Source: Brachypterus glaber
Taxonomy: Eukaryota; Arthropoda; Insecta; Coleoptera; Kateretidae
Direction of reading: 5' to 3'
Length of the DNA stretch: 64,000 nucleotides
Assembly (NCBI GenBank): GCA_958510825.1
Contig: OY294048.1
Coordinates: 27,617,026-27,681,025 of the forward strand
Positions 28,107 to 39,788 of the stretch are shown piece by piece (within the stretch, counting starts at the first letter, position 1; the number at the start of each line of letters is the position of its first letter). Below the pieces are notes generated by a model. That model saw only the letters and a program-made list of their open reading frames with translations, searched no databases and was not told the DNA's origin. Made by a program: the position numbers and the translations under genes.

Positions 28107-29999
28107 TACCATAGAAAAGTTAAATTTTACAAATAAATTTATATTAATTAAAAAGCTAAAACTGAATTAACCTTCCGTTAGTCTGGTGTTTGTTTCTCAT
28201 ATATTTAGTCTGGTGGGGTTCAACTCACCCCATATATGATATACTGTTTTTTGCATTAAGCTTTTAGATTATTGTGTATTCCGTGCAGTGGCCCAGACCG
28301 ACAATGTTCTAGTTGGCCGAGAAATGGTCAAAAGCTTCTAAGAAGATTCTTAAAATAAAGAGCCCCAAGGAAAGCATGTTTTTTAGAAGCATATCTATTT
28401 TACTCAGGATATTCTAAGAACGATTAAAGAAATGCAAAGGATACCGTTTTAATCGTGCTTCTAAGAAGTTTCTTATAAGCCTCTGCATTAAATAACAATA
28501 TTTTAAGAATCATATTAAGAATATTCTTAAAAAAGTTGGTACATGTATGTATGAATACCAAACAAAACCAAAAACTCCTCTCTATAGAATAGGCATTTCA
28601 TTTGTAAAAACTGACAAAAACGTAGCCAACATATACATTTGTCAGTCTTACTCGCACAGCTTTGTTCTAACAGAGACAACAATAACAGTTACTGGTAATT
28701 GTTATTGTTCAGGCCTGGATATACCTACAAAAAACCGAGATGTCTTTATATTAACGGTACATATGCGTATTCTAGAGAGAAGAGTTGTTAGTTCGTTGAC
28801 ATTAATGTAGTTTTTCTCTTTTTTTCAAATATATTTTATGGTACTCGATCCTTTTTATGGAGTGATATCATGACAAACATAATAAATAAAGTATACATAT
28901 GAAAATCTTTAGATATAGCATTCATCAGGTAAGATTCATATGCGATAAGACACCAGGCATAAAAATCATGCACCACACAAAAATCCAATATTTAGAGAAA
29001 AAATAGCAAATAATCCTTGTAATTATCATTTAAAAAAAAAATAATTTTAATTTTTTGTCTAAAACTACATAAAGTCACTTTATGTCTAAAAATATATCCA
29101 TTTTTACTACTTAAGGGTAAACCTTTTATTGTTAACAACAGTATTAAGAATATTTGTAATTTTAACCCATTAAAATTAAAATAATATAGACGCCATATTA
29201 CTATTCTAAAAACCTTCCCATTAGGATATTTTAAGAATATGTATTTGCACTATAGCATTATCCTGAAAATTTCCCATTAGAATATTTTAAGATTATGTCG
29301 GATTATTTATTTGGGAATATTCTTAGCAACATACTCTAATCATGCTTAGAATGTTTAGAGTAGAAGAACTTATGCTACTACAGCAGTGCACCTTTTAAGA
29401 ACATGCTTAGCATGCTTTCAACATTATAAAAGCATATGCTAGGAACCCTTTCAGGGGAACGATTAAAAAACCTTCTTAGGATGAAGTGTATTATCAGGAA
29501 AGAAGTAAAAGTGTAAAATACAAAAATTATAATATAAATATAAAAGTGTTCAGGTCTATTCACGTGGTTTTTATTTTATGAAAAAATACATACCTACTGC
29601 TATAATGGGTTAAGTAAAAATAAAAAATTGCGTTATTTCAACTACGAATGCACCCTTAAACAGTTGGCAGGCGGGTTGCAGTTCCCCCAAAGCCAAAGCC
29701 AAATAATTTGACTATTTTGCTCACAAAAATAAAATAAATAACATTTTTATTTTCGTGTTGCTTCAAGAAAAATACTGGGTTCGCCACTGCCATTAAATGA
29801 ATTTAAACGCCAGCTGATGTGATTCCTTCGCTCAATATCCGAGAAATGATAAATTAATGGTCCAGGCATTATTCAAATTAGTTGGAAGTTTTTTTGCTAG
29901 CTTTGTTTCTCCTTATTGTTTTCCCATTTTTGAAACAGATGTTGGCAGAAGTCTACCAAGTAATTTTAATCAATATAAGGGAGATATGGTTATAATGAT
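28107..29999. other. Non-coding, with clustered TTCTAAGAA-type motifs
   Basis: No supported gene. An 87-codon frame at 28547-28810 has no recognisable domain. From 28330 to 29480 the palindromic motif TTCTAAGAA/TTCTTAGAA and variants recur, and a unit starting CCCATTAG(G/A)ATATTTTAAG is repeated at 29218 and 29269. A similar stretch lies at 54905-55110, so this is probably an old repeat. Confidence 0.4.
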
Positions 30000-30059
30000 C
30001 CCCCTAAGCTTTAAATAGTTATATATCGGTAATGTCAGGTTATATAAGTTATTTTTAAA

Positions 30060-30175
30060 ATAGGTATTTTAAAGGTGAAACGCCCCTCGGTTTATCTATT
30101 TAAAATAAAGCTGGTAATTGTCTTATTATCTGTATGTATTGGATAAACCCATTTTATGTTATTGATAAACTTGAT
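30060..30175 (+). repeat. Dispersed repeat B, copy 1
   Basis: Contains TTTATCTATTTAAAATAAAG followed by GTCTTATTATCTGTATGTAT. Other copies: 42130-42240 (minus) and 46610-46760 (plus). Confidence 0.65.
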
Positions 30176-30239
30176 TAAAAGAAAAACGCACCTTGGTTAA
30201 GCTTCAAATGTAAAGCACAGCATCAATCAAATTCATTTT

Positions 30240-30525
30240 TGAGTTAACTGAAAAAATGACAACCTTCAGGAAAATCCTGATATCTCCTAAACCAGAAGTA
30301 AAAATATAAAAAAATAAAAAATAAAATATTGATTAAAACTGCGGCAATAAGAGACTTTAACAATTTGATAAACAGTTGCAGTGGCGTACCACGCAAGTCC
30401 TAGTAGGTGGGGAAAATAAGCTATAAAACAAAAAAATAATCAGTCAAATATATTAAGTAGTTTTCGAAATATTTGAATTTTAAAAATGGCATTTTTTTAG
30501 GTGGATTGATATTTTTGCTCAAAAA
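30240..30525 (+). repeat. Diverged end of a Tc1 relative
   Basis: Aligns with the right terminal repeat of the element at 19864-23661: GATATCTCCTAAACCAGAAG, the AGTAGTTTTCGAAATATTTG block and TTTTTTTAGGTGGATTGATA near the tip. The rest of the element is absent or too diverged to see. Confidence 0.6.
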
Positions 30526-31468
30526 ATGTTCAAGTAAGCTGAAATTTGGTATGCGAGCATAGTTTTTCAATTGAAAGTGTTTTTTTTTTGTAATGCCCTA
30601 GTGCACATTCACCTCGAACCCTCCCTTGATATGAATAATATTTAGTCAGATTTTGAATTTGACCAAAATTCACCTCAAATAATACATTCAATATTCCGGG
30701 ATCATTTTAGACTCCAGCTAAGGGATCATTTTAGCCAAACTGCAATTTTAACTTCTTTAAATTTTTTTAACAAAACTTAAATAAATTTTGAAGCTAATTA
30801 CTGGATTTAGTTTATTATTCAACGCAATTTTACTATATGCAAAAATAAATACTAAAAATATTACCAAATTAAAATAATAACTGCCTAAAAAACAACTCTT
30901 CTTAGATCAATCGATACAAAACCATTAAACAAAGTTGTAGGTAGACCTAAGATTTCATATTAACAGAGCATCGTTATATTGTTGGGAACTACTTTTGCCT
31001 TTATCGGAATCATGAGGTTCATAGTTTCTTTAAAACTCAAGGGGTCATTTTAGCCGCAGGGATCATTATAACGATATCTACCCTAATTACTAAAAAAGAT
31101 AAGGGTCCAAGCGCGGACTGGACTAGAATTTTTTAGGTCCGGAAGGCAAAATTTAAAAAAACTGAAAATGATACGGTTAAACCGCACTTACTTTCTTGCA
31201 AAAAGGTACGGATAAGTTTGTTATTTATTATGTTGTTGTTATTTTTATAATCAATCTCATTTATTTTTGCTCATTATGCAAATTTAAATTTTAATATTAT
31301 CAAATTATATATAATATATATATTAGTTTCCTTTGATTATACAATTGATAAATCAATATCGGGACTAGGACTTTTTAAATAAATAAAAACCACTAACTTT
31401 TATGCAATAGCAACGTTTCGTCTTTAGTCAAGACTTTTTCAAGATAAAAGAGAGAAAAACGTATGTAA
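30526..31468. other. Non-coding AT-rich stretch
   Basis: No open frame or clear repeat border. Near 31408 a TAGCAACGTTTCGTCTTTAG segment recalls the hairpin at 32036-32146. Confidence 0.35.
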
Positions 31469-31629
31469 TAACACAAAAAAAAAGGTGTATAATATGTAAT
31501 AATACAAACAAAAACACATTTTCCTTAGCATATTCAAAACACTATATTTAAATATAGTGTTTTGAATATGCTAAGGAAAATGTGTTTTTGTTTGTATTAT
31601 TACATATTATACACCTTTTTTTTGTGTTA
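31469..31629. repeat. Near-perfect 160-bp palindrome
   Basis: Centre at 31549/31550 (ATATTT/AAATAT). The arms, 31469-31549 and 31550-31629, are exact inverse copies of about 80 bases except for one base in an A/T run (nine A versus eight T). There is no loop. Confidence 0.95.
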
Positions 31630-31789
31630 ACATAAACATTATATAAATAAAAATTACGAACAATAAAAAAACTATAGAACCCTACGCGTACACATATTTC
31701 ATCATCATCAGTAGTTTGTTTGGATCTTTAAGAGACAGGCGCAGTGCCTATGCCTCATTTGTCTAAACTAGAATTAGTTTGAATGGATA

Positions 31790-31970
31790 ATTGGGTGAGT
31801 GAGACTTTGCTCACTGAAGCTGGAGTTGCATTTGTCATGAATTGGCGTTGGGGGCGGGGTAAGAAGTGGGAGGGGGATGAGGAGGGATAGAATAGGGAGG
31901 GGAGGGATGTGCGGGAGGAGTGAGACTAGCTCACTGATGCTGGGAATGCATCTGTCCTGAATTGGTGGGT
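31790..31970 (+). repeat. 47-bp direct repeat flanking a polypurine tract
   Basis: GTGAGACTTTGCTCACTGAA... (31797) and GTGAGACTAGCTCACTGATG... (31919) match over about 47 bases to ATGAATTGG/CTGAATTGG. Between them 31845-31918 is almost pure G and A on the plus strand. Confidence 0.7.
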
Positions 31971-32035
31971 TCACATATTTCAAATTAACTGTGTTTTTTT
32001 AAACCTCTTATCACAAGAACACCTATACTGCCCAC

Positions 32036-32146
32036 TAAGCTAGAAAGCAGAAACTCTATTTGTCAATAGCAACGTTTTCTAAATATTACATCAGTTTACA
32101 GGAAAACGTCGCTATGCGACAAATGGAGTTACTGCTTTCTAGCTTA
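32036..32146. repeat. Hairpin with 43-nt arms
   Basis: TAAGCTAGAAAGCAGAAACT... pairs with ...GGAGTTACTGCTTTCTAGCTTA; arms 32036-32078 and 32102-32146, a few mismatches, 23-base loop. Confidence 0.8.
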
Positions 32147-32666
32147 GAGGGATGTATATTTATGGATAAGAGGATTTTATTATATTTTAAACTTATTTTT
32201 AGAATAAAACTTTAATCAAAGGGAAAATTTAAAGATTCGTTTAAATTTCGTATAAACCAGTAAAAAAATCGGTTTAAATCGTATGAATTTTACAATTAAA
32301 TCCTAGTATTACACTCTAATTTTGCCCCCATTTTTTACAGTGTACGTGATAAATTAAAACATATGTAGAGCTAAAAAATTACACTTAGATTATATGTTAT
32401 GTATATAATTTAGTTCAATAATCCCTTAAGGGTTTTACGTTTAGTATTAACTGCGTATTTGTGCAATCACGATAGCTGCTGACTCGTTCAATAATAAATC
32501 GGTATGTAGATGTAAAAAATTAACTTCTGGGCAAATGATCTATGACTTTAAAGGTTATTTCTATTATGTGCTATTATACGTATACTATGGTGGAATCGGC
32601 TCTTTTTCGAAAACGTGAAATGTATAGGGCCAAAAAGTTACATTTTAAGTCGACAACAAGCTGTGA

Positions 32667-32716
<50 letters not shown>

Positions 32717-33887
32717 AGTGCTATATTTTGCGAAAAACAAAAAAAAAATAAATAAAAATTTAATTTAAAAATAAAAATCCAAAAATTTTTTTTTTCAATA
32801 AAATTATTCGATTTTTTGAACCGATTTTTTTTTCTATTTTTTTAATAATCGATTCTTTTTTCTTTGAATCGATTTTATAGAATCGAACAATTTTCCGGTC
32901 AAAACTAAAAATAAAAAGTTTTAGAAAAAAAAAACTTTTTTTAAATGACTGTGCACAGTCACATGTCCACATGTGGCATTTGCTTTTATAAATATTTTTT
33001 AATAAAATTCGGGTCACTTATAAAAAAAGGATGTGATTTTAAGACGTTGGAAGATTTTTTTAAATATCGACCATTTTTTTTACAGTGAAATATTTTTTTT
33101 TGCTGTCAAATTTTCAAAAGATTGATTTTTTTTAACGTAATGGGAATTAAAACATTCTGTATTTATCTAACTGTATTTTGTTTTTTAAATTTTTAACGGG
33201 GAGCTTCTATAAGTTGCGGTACATCAATTTTAAGTGCGTCGTGTCGGAAATTTTAACACCAATATGACCCACCAAAATTTTAAAATGAAAAATTTTGGGG
33301 TCTCACCTCCCAAATTTCTTCACTGAGGTAAGATCATCCATGATATTTTCATAATTTTTGAAAAAATGTGGAGGTCGCTCACAGCAATCTTTTAAAAAGT
33401 TATGTGTCTTTGATTTTCTTATTTTTTTTTAAGACAGGATTTTTTTAAACCTTAAAATGGCGGAGCTGTGCCCTTTTAAATTCGAAAATGTACTACATTG
33501 CTTCATTTTAGGCGTAATGACAGGCAGAAACCTTTTTTTTTATTGCTCACCAGGAACATTTATTATCCTTCTCAGCCTTAAAAGTAAAGTCATTGACTAA
33601 AACTGTACATTTAAGTTTTTAAACAAAATGTATTAAATTATATTCGTGTTTATCATGACAACAGCAGTTCAGCCATCATGCGTAATGATATTTTAATCGG
33701 CGGTTCCATCTAGTGGAAATTAATCATTTAAATTGCAGACCAATAATAATTAGGTTACTGGTCTCTATTTTTCATTACAGGTCAGGTCCAGGCGTGAAAT
33801 TAATGGGACAAGAAATCACGTACTTACCAAACTTTCTTAATACATGTAAAGTATTACATATTCAGTTGCGAATAAAATGTTTTTTTT
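32147..33887. other. Non-coding; microsatellite and inverted dispersed repeat
   Basis: An (AT)n run lies at about 32670-32709. From 32930 to 33560 the sequence is an inverse copy of 38090-38590 (shared landmarks: AAGACGTTGGAAGA, AAATTTTTAACGGGGAG, CGGAAATTTTAACACC). No gene is supported. Confidence 0.5.
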
Positions 33888-34185
33888 ATTATCAGATTTA
33901 CTTTTAGCAACCTTAAAAACATACCAATTTTCACGAAAACTACCCCCCGTCTCTCAGGGACTGGAGTTAGATTTTTTTTATAATCAGATTCACTTTCAGC
34001 AACCTCAAAAACCCCAACACACCAATTTTCACGAACACTACCCCTCGCCCCTCAGGGGCTGGATTTAGAATTTTGTATTATCAGATTCATTTTCAGCAAC
34101 CTCAAAAACCCCAATATACCAATTTTCAAGAAAACTACCCCCCCCTCGGGGGTGAAATTAGAAAAAATTGTTATCAGATTCATAT
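33888..34185 (-). repeat. Dispersed repeat A, first half of split copy
   Basis: Three units of about 100 bases with TTTTCACGAAAACTACCCCC and TCAGATTCATTTTCAGCAAC are the inverse of 26760-26940. The copy is interrupted by the LINE that follows and resumes at about 35941. Confidence 0.75.
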
Positions 34186-35814
34186 TCAAAATATAACTTA
34201 TCACTTGTTGGAAAAGCGGAAAAAGTTGTCAATGATTTTAACGACTTTACTAGAAACTCTGTAAAAACATCAATATCAAAATCTGAAAATGTACCTTTAA
34301 ATTGTAAAATACCTGTCAACAATAACTCTATGTTTATTTCGCCTGTAAGTGAAGAGGAATGTTTAAAATTTTTTTATGAATTGAAAAGTAAAAATAGTAG
34401 CGGAAATGATGAAATTTCAACTAATTTATTAAAATATTGTAAAAATGAGTTATATAAACCTTTAACTTTTATTATAAATAACTCCTTATTATTTGGAATC
34501 TTTCCGGATAGGCTCAAGGATGCTATTGTGGTCCCTGTTTATAAAAAAGGTGACCTAACTGTGATAGAAAACTATCGACCTATAAGCCTGCTCCCTGCTT
34601 TTTCTAAACTTTTTGAAATGGCTATGAGTAAAAGATTACTAGGTTTCTTCGATAAATTCAAATTGTTTAAACGTACACAACATGGTTACTTGAGGGGTAG
34701 GTCAACGGCCACTGCGGTGTATGATTTTGTACTAAGTATTTTAGAAGGTTTTGAAAACAAACAGGAAATACTAGCAATACTACTAGATCTATCAAAAGCT
34801 TTTGATTGTTTAAATTATGAAATTCTTTTTATAAAACTTGAAAGATATGGTGTAAGGGGGCATGCACTGCGTTGGCTGAAGTCCTACCTCTCAAACCGTA
34901 CACAGCAAGTACAACTTTTTGAAGATTTTATCAAGTTCCTTTTGGATGTCAAAAATATCACTGTTGGGGTGCCCCAGGGTAGCATTCTTGGGCCTCTCCT
35001 ATTCATTATTTTTATAAATGATCTGAATGAGACTCTTCAAAACCCAGACCAGGCTCTGGTCAGTTTTGCAGATGACTCTAACTTTTTAATTAAATCTAAC
35101 TCTTTTTTCCTAGCAATAAAAAATTGGCTTATTAAAAATAAACTTATATTAAATGAAGAAAAAACAAATTTTATGTTATTTAAGTTGCGTCGTGATGCAC
35201 AAACAACAATAAATGTCAATAATTGCGAAAGAAAGGTTGACCAGGGCCTGAGCTGGTGTTCACATGTGGACCATTTACGTGCAAATTTAAACCGAGTTAG
35301 CTACTCATTTTTAATATTAAGGAGATACTTGGAGATTCATACATTAAAACTAGTTTATCATTCCAATTTTCAGAGTCTTTTAAGGTATGGTATTATTTTT
35401 TGGGGAAGATGTAAAGATATTGAGTCTGTTTTTTTATGTCAGAAAAAGGCAATTCGTGCAATTTTTGGTCTGATATATCGTGACTCTTGTCGAAGTCTCT
35501 TCAAATCAAAAAATATACTTACTGTGTTTGGTTTATATGTTTATGAATGTATCATGTTTTTAGTAAAAAATAAAGAACTTTTTCTTAATAATGAACCAAG
35601 CTCTGACAGAGTTACAGACTATAAGATTCCAAAGCACAGGCTAGCTGCCTTTGAAAAAGGCCCTTACTACTCAGCTATGTATTTATTTAATAAACTACCA
35701 CAACACATAAAAATACATAAAAATAATAGAACTTTTAAAAAACTGTTATTTAATTACATTTGTGCTTTGGAACCTTATTCTCTGAAAGAATTTGAGTCAT
35801 ACAAGCCAAATTAA
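34168..35814 (+). CDS. LINE reverse transcriptase, open but N-terminally truncated
   Basis: 548 codons without a stop; the first few codons fall in the flanking repeat, so the printed start is accidental. Motifs in order: SGNDEIS, YRPISLLPAFSKLFE, GYLRGRST, LLDLSKAFDCLNYEIL, GVPQGSILGPLLF, the catalytic FADD (near 35068), and the thumb with LRYGIIFWG. The C-terminal part (YSAMYLFNKLP, FKKLLF) has the form seen in CR1/Jockey-group elements; clade not certain. Function in a full element: target-primed reverse transcription. The clean frame suggests a recent insertion; alone it lacks endonuclease and ORF1. Confidence 0.88.
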   Translation: MLSDSYSKYNLSLVGKAEKVVNDFNDFTRNSVKTSISKSENVPLNCKIPVNNNSMFISPVSEEECLKFFYELKSKNSSGNDEISTNLLKYCKNELYKPLTFIINNSLLFGIFPDRLKDAIVVPVYKKGDLTVIENYRPISLLPAFSKLFEMAMSKRLLGFFDKFKLFKRTQHGYLRGRSTATAVYDFVLSILEGFENKQEILAILLDLSKAFDCLNYEILFIKLERYGVRGHALRWLKSYLSNRTQQVQLFEDFIKFLLDVKNITVGVPQGSILGPLLFIIFINDLNETLQNPDQALVSFADDSNFLIKSNSFFLAIKNWLIKNKLILNEEKTNFMLFKLRRDAQTTINVNNCERKVDQGLSWCSHVDHLRANLNRVSYSFLILRRYLEIHTLKLVYHSNFQSLLRYGIIFWGRCKDIESVFLCQKKAIRAIFGLIYRDSCRSLFKSKNILTVFGLYVYECIMFLVKNKELFLNNEPSSDRVTDYKIPKHRLAAFEKGPYYSAMYLFNKLPQHIKIHKNNRTFKKLLFNYICALEPYSLKEFESYKPN

Positions 35815-35900
35815 AGCTTTATTTGACAATATTTCAATCAATGATTTAATTTAGGTGCTATATGTATTGTATTTAAAACATTTTTTATGAAATAAATCGA

Positions 35901-35936
<36 letters not shown>

Positions 35937-35940
35937 ATTA
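34186..35940 (+). mobile_element. 5'-truncated LINE with open reverse transcriptase frame
   Basis: Inserted within dispersed repeat A. The 3' end has AATAAA (35890) directly before a (TTA)n tail at about 35901-35947. The 5' part with the endonuclease is missing, as is usual for truncated LINE copies. The exact 5' junction and target duplication could not be fixed; 34186 is where similarity to the repeat stops. Confidence 0.88.
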
Positions 35941-36150
35941 TTATTATTCGTCTACGCCAAAATTCTCTATATACCAATTTTGACTAAAATATTGAAAATA
36001 TTTAAAAATATTTACCCCCCTGCGGGGGAGGAGTCCCCCTTGCCGCACCCCAATGTTCACCAAAAACAATCCCAAGCGATAACTTTTGGTAACATACCTG
36101 TATGCCAAATTTCAAGTCTCTAGCTTCAAGTCTTATCGTAAAAAATTAAG
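35941..36150 (-). repeat. Dispersed repeat A, second half of split copy
   Basis: Resumes with TATACCAATTTT and contains CCCAATGTTCACCAAAAACA and ATGCCAAATTTCAAGTCTCT, the inverse of 26640-26720. Confidence 0.7.
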
Positions 36151-37854
36151 AGATGCAACATTTATTAATTTTCAGTTTGAGACATTGTCTTAGTTACAAA
36201 CTTTTCTCAACTGTCCCTTTTTATCTATTTTATAAATATATAAATACATATAGTGAAACATATAGTATGTATGTATGTTGAACTGGGAAAAAGGGATGCC
36301 GGGCGCCGTATAGTTCAAATGGGGGTCGTATAGTTCAAATGGGGGTCGTGGTTTCGTATAAGAAAATCAGTAATGTAGATCAGAGTTCTTTTATTGTAGG
36401 AAGCAGTTTCGAAATACCCAGAGTTAGGTGACCGATGCTATTTATGAACATAAATAAGTTCCAAACTAAAACTAATATAAATAATTAGGATTTAATAAAA
36501 ATATAATTTAAATAAGACTTACCTAATCACCAGGATAATATTTATTAATAGATAAATATTTTATCCCTAAGGATGACTGTTATAAAAATAGAACTGTATG
36601 AATCGGTTAGAATGTCAAAGATACAATACAAAAGGTGAACAGGAAGTTCAAGCAAAATATATAGGTAACCTAATTTCCTTATTAATTAAATATCCCTAGA
36701 TGGGTCAAGGTCACCTAAATTAGGGTAATTCGACAGAATGTAAACATAACCAAAGTTAAAGAACAACAGTGTGAAAATATTGTTTTACCACAGTTGTCAT
36801 GATAAACTTATAGCCGGATAAATAATTAAACAATATTTGTCAAAAAACCTAAAAGTTTTTTTTTGTATTTGTGTTATAATTAAACAAATCTTAAAAAGTT
36901 TGCTTTTTCTCAAAACTTACTTTTAAAAGATGTAACAGTTCAGAACTGAGGTGCGGTGTTTTTGAAATAGGGTCCGAAATTTTAAGGGTTGATTCTACAT
37001 CATAAAATATGACATAAAGTTCCTATAAACATATGAAAAGTGCAACTAACATAAGGGCCTAACCCACAAAATTATTATTTTAAAGGAGAAGCAAAATGTG
37101 ACTATTTTTTTTCCAATGATATTTCTACTTAATATTAATTATATTTTAAGTGTTCGATTGTTTGCATCGTTTTATGTAGATTTCAACAACAAAAAACTTG
37201 AAATTAGGGCCCAAACAATAGCCTTAATTATCAAAAGGGCCTAACCCACACATTTCTTATAAGGGTGTTTTGCATAAAATCTTATCTTTGCTAGTCTTGA
37301 ATAGGTTCATAATCTTTTATTAATCAAAAATAGTTAACAGTAAATTTTTGGGTGGGGCAAAAAAAGCAAATTATTAAAAAATGTTTATTATAAGATTGTT
37401 TTTTATAAAATATTGTCTTTTATAGTTTTGAATAGGTTCATAGCCTTTTTTAATTAAGAATAGTTAACGGCAAATATTTGGGTGGGGCAAAAAAACAAAT
37501 TATTAAAATTTGCACCCCTAATCTTATTTTCCGGTGCATTTTTTTTCCACTTTTAGTAACATATTAGTAATTTTTATTAACTAGAGCGATAAAGTACGTT
37601 AAGTAGTAACCCTTTTAAGCAAAAACCGTATTTTGAAAAACATGAGGGTTTGGACTTTTTGCATCGTTAGGGAGCTAAGCCCCTTTGAAAGTGGCTAAAA
37701 AATTCTTTTTTTTTTTAATTTAATAACGCAGGAACCCTTGATTGATTTTTTGGCACTTCCGGTTTCGCCGAAAATAAAAAGATCACAGCTCTGCCATTTT
37801 GAAAGAAAAAATTATTTATTTTTTTTTAAATTGTCCATTTACTATTCCTTTAAG
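36151..37854. other. Non-coding mosaic of repeats
   Basis: 36308-36349 holds two tandem CGTATAGTTCAAATGGGGGT units. 36950-37060 and 37640-37760 match the 1-582 repeat. Between them 37273-37378 and 37406-37509 are a tandem pair sharing GAATAGGTTCATA and TTGGGTGGGGCAAAAAAA. No gene. Confidence 0.5.
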
Positions 37855-38095
37855 TTCAAGTTCAAGTTCATTTATTGGCCTTTTTGTAATGTTCATAACA
37901 TATAGACAAGACAAAACAAATATAATAAATAAATAAATGAATAAAATTAATCTAATACTAAAATTAAAATACTAAAATTAAAATAAATAAACAATACAAA
38001 AATAAACTAACAAATAAATTAACACATAATAAAATTTTGACCTAAATATACACTTAAAATGTTACAATAAATACCGAGCCGTGTTGAAAAAAATT
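37855..38095 (-). mobile_element. LINE 3' end with (GAACTT)n tail
   Basis: On the minus strand the sequence runs through AT-rich 3' UTR-like sequence to GGCCAATAAATGAACTTGAA and ends in GAACTT repeats. AATAAA just before a short tandem tail is a LINE 3' hallmark. No coding part remains. Confidence 0.65.
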
Positions 38096-39788
38096 AAAAA
38101 AAAAATCCTTGTGCCTTAAAAAAAAATAAGAAAGCTAAAGAGATATAACTCTTTGAAAAATTGCTGTGCGCGACTCCTATACTTTTTCAAAACTCATGAA
38201 AAAAAAACAGGGATAATACTCTTACCCCAGTGAACAAATTTGGGGGGTGATTTATTTTAAAATTTTGGTGTCATATTGGTGTAAAAATTTCCGACACGAT
38301 GCACTTAAAATTTATGTAGCGGCACTTCTAGAACCTCCCCGTTAAAAATTTAAAAAACAAAATACAGTTAAATAAATACAAAATGTTTCAATTCCATCTT
38401 TTGAAAATTTGATAGCAAAAAATTTTTTTTTCACTGTAAAAAAAATGGATGTCGATATTGAAAAAAATCTTCCAACGTCTTAAAAGCATATATTTTTTTA
38501 CAAGTGACCCTAATTTGATTAAAAAATATTCATAAAAGCAAATTCTACAGTCATTTAAAAAAAGGTTTTTTTTTATAAAACACCCTGTATATAAAAACTG
38601 TGGGGTCATAACCCAAATCTGAAAAAATATGTCAGAAAAAAGAATGCTTCTCGCTATGCTTCAAAAATTGCATTTTGTGGGATAGTGTTTTTGTCTTCAC
38701 GCTGAGAAATATGCTTATTTTACAACGTCATTTTTGAGCGTTGGGTGGGAGATACACAAATACTTTATAAGATCTGTATTTTAGTTCCTACTGGGAGTTC
38801 GCAACCGAAATTTCAAAACTTTATAAATTGTTTCTTCTAAAAAGTCTAATTTGCTTGAACTATATATAGATCGCGCAGCCGTAGCTTGCACGTGAATGAT
38901 ACTATTCTTAAGCAGAATGAATAAAGCTTACCCATACCATACCTGGGGCAGAATGATGTATTTTATATAAAAATCGAGATTCTTTAATTTTATGCTGATA
39001 ACTTTCACAGCCCGTTAAAAAAATTTGCTGAAAAAATCAACTTATTTTTTTTAGGAACGGTTAAAATCGCTAAAATTAAAATATCGCACCCTTGCTTCAA
39101 AAGTTACACAACTCAAAATTTACCTTTTTTGAGTTAATGCCATGAATTGAATCAGTAAACCAGCCTACATAAATTATCAAAATTTTGTTCACTTAGCTTA
39201 GAAGAGACTCGACTGGATGGCGATTCTGAGTTTTTGAAGTTTCAAAACATAGGTTGCATAGTCGAAAATTCAAAAACGCATTATTTTGAGTTGTGCCGTG
39301 TTTGCAGCTTACAATAATAACACTTCTTTAAAAAAAGGCGTTAAAAATGACACAACTCATATGCATAAATTAATTATAACAACGAATTTTTTTATTAAAT
39401 AAATTTTACATTAAGAAAAAACAATTTTAAGCATTGATATAATAAAAATTTTATTGTCACAATTAAAAAGGTACATCGTTGCAAAATCAATGTAATTTTA
39501 TTGATATCATGTTAATTTTTGGTTCAGTGTATGTATGGTATTTTTCCCAATTTTCTTTACAGCGTAGATCTTAATCTGAAAACTTTTTTGTGTTTCGACC
39601 CACTCTGCTGTGTATCCTCAAAAGAACAATAAACTAAAATTTAATTAAGAAATTCTTGATCCTTACTCATATTGGAGTTGATTTAAATAAACCATAGAAA
39701 AAATGTTATCTCTCCAAAATATAAATTTATTGTCTATTAAACAAACATTACAGCGACAATTGTTTCGACTTTTTTAACAAGTTTTTGA
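38096..39788. other. Non-coding; inverse copy of 32930-33560 and AT-rich sequence
   Basis: 38096-38590 ends at AAACACCCTGTATA, the TATACAGGGTG terminus in inverse orientation, and mirrors 32930-33560. After 38600 nothing is supported. Confidence 0.5.

Noticed and set aside
28547..28810. 87-codon frame
   Set aside because: No recognisable motif and it sits in a repeat-like region.
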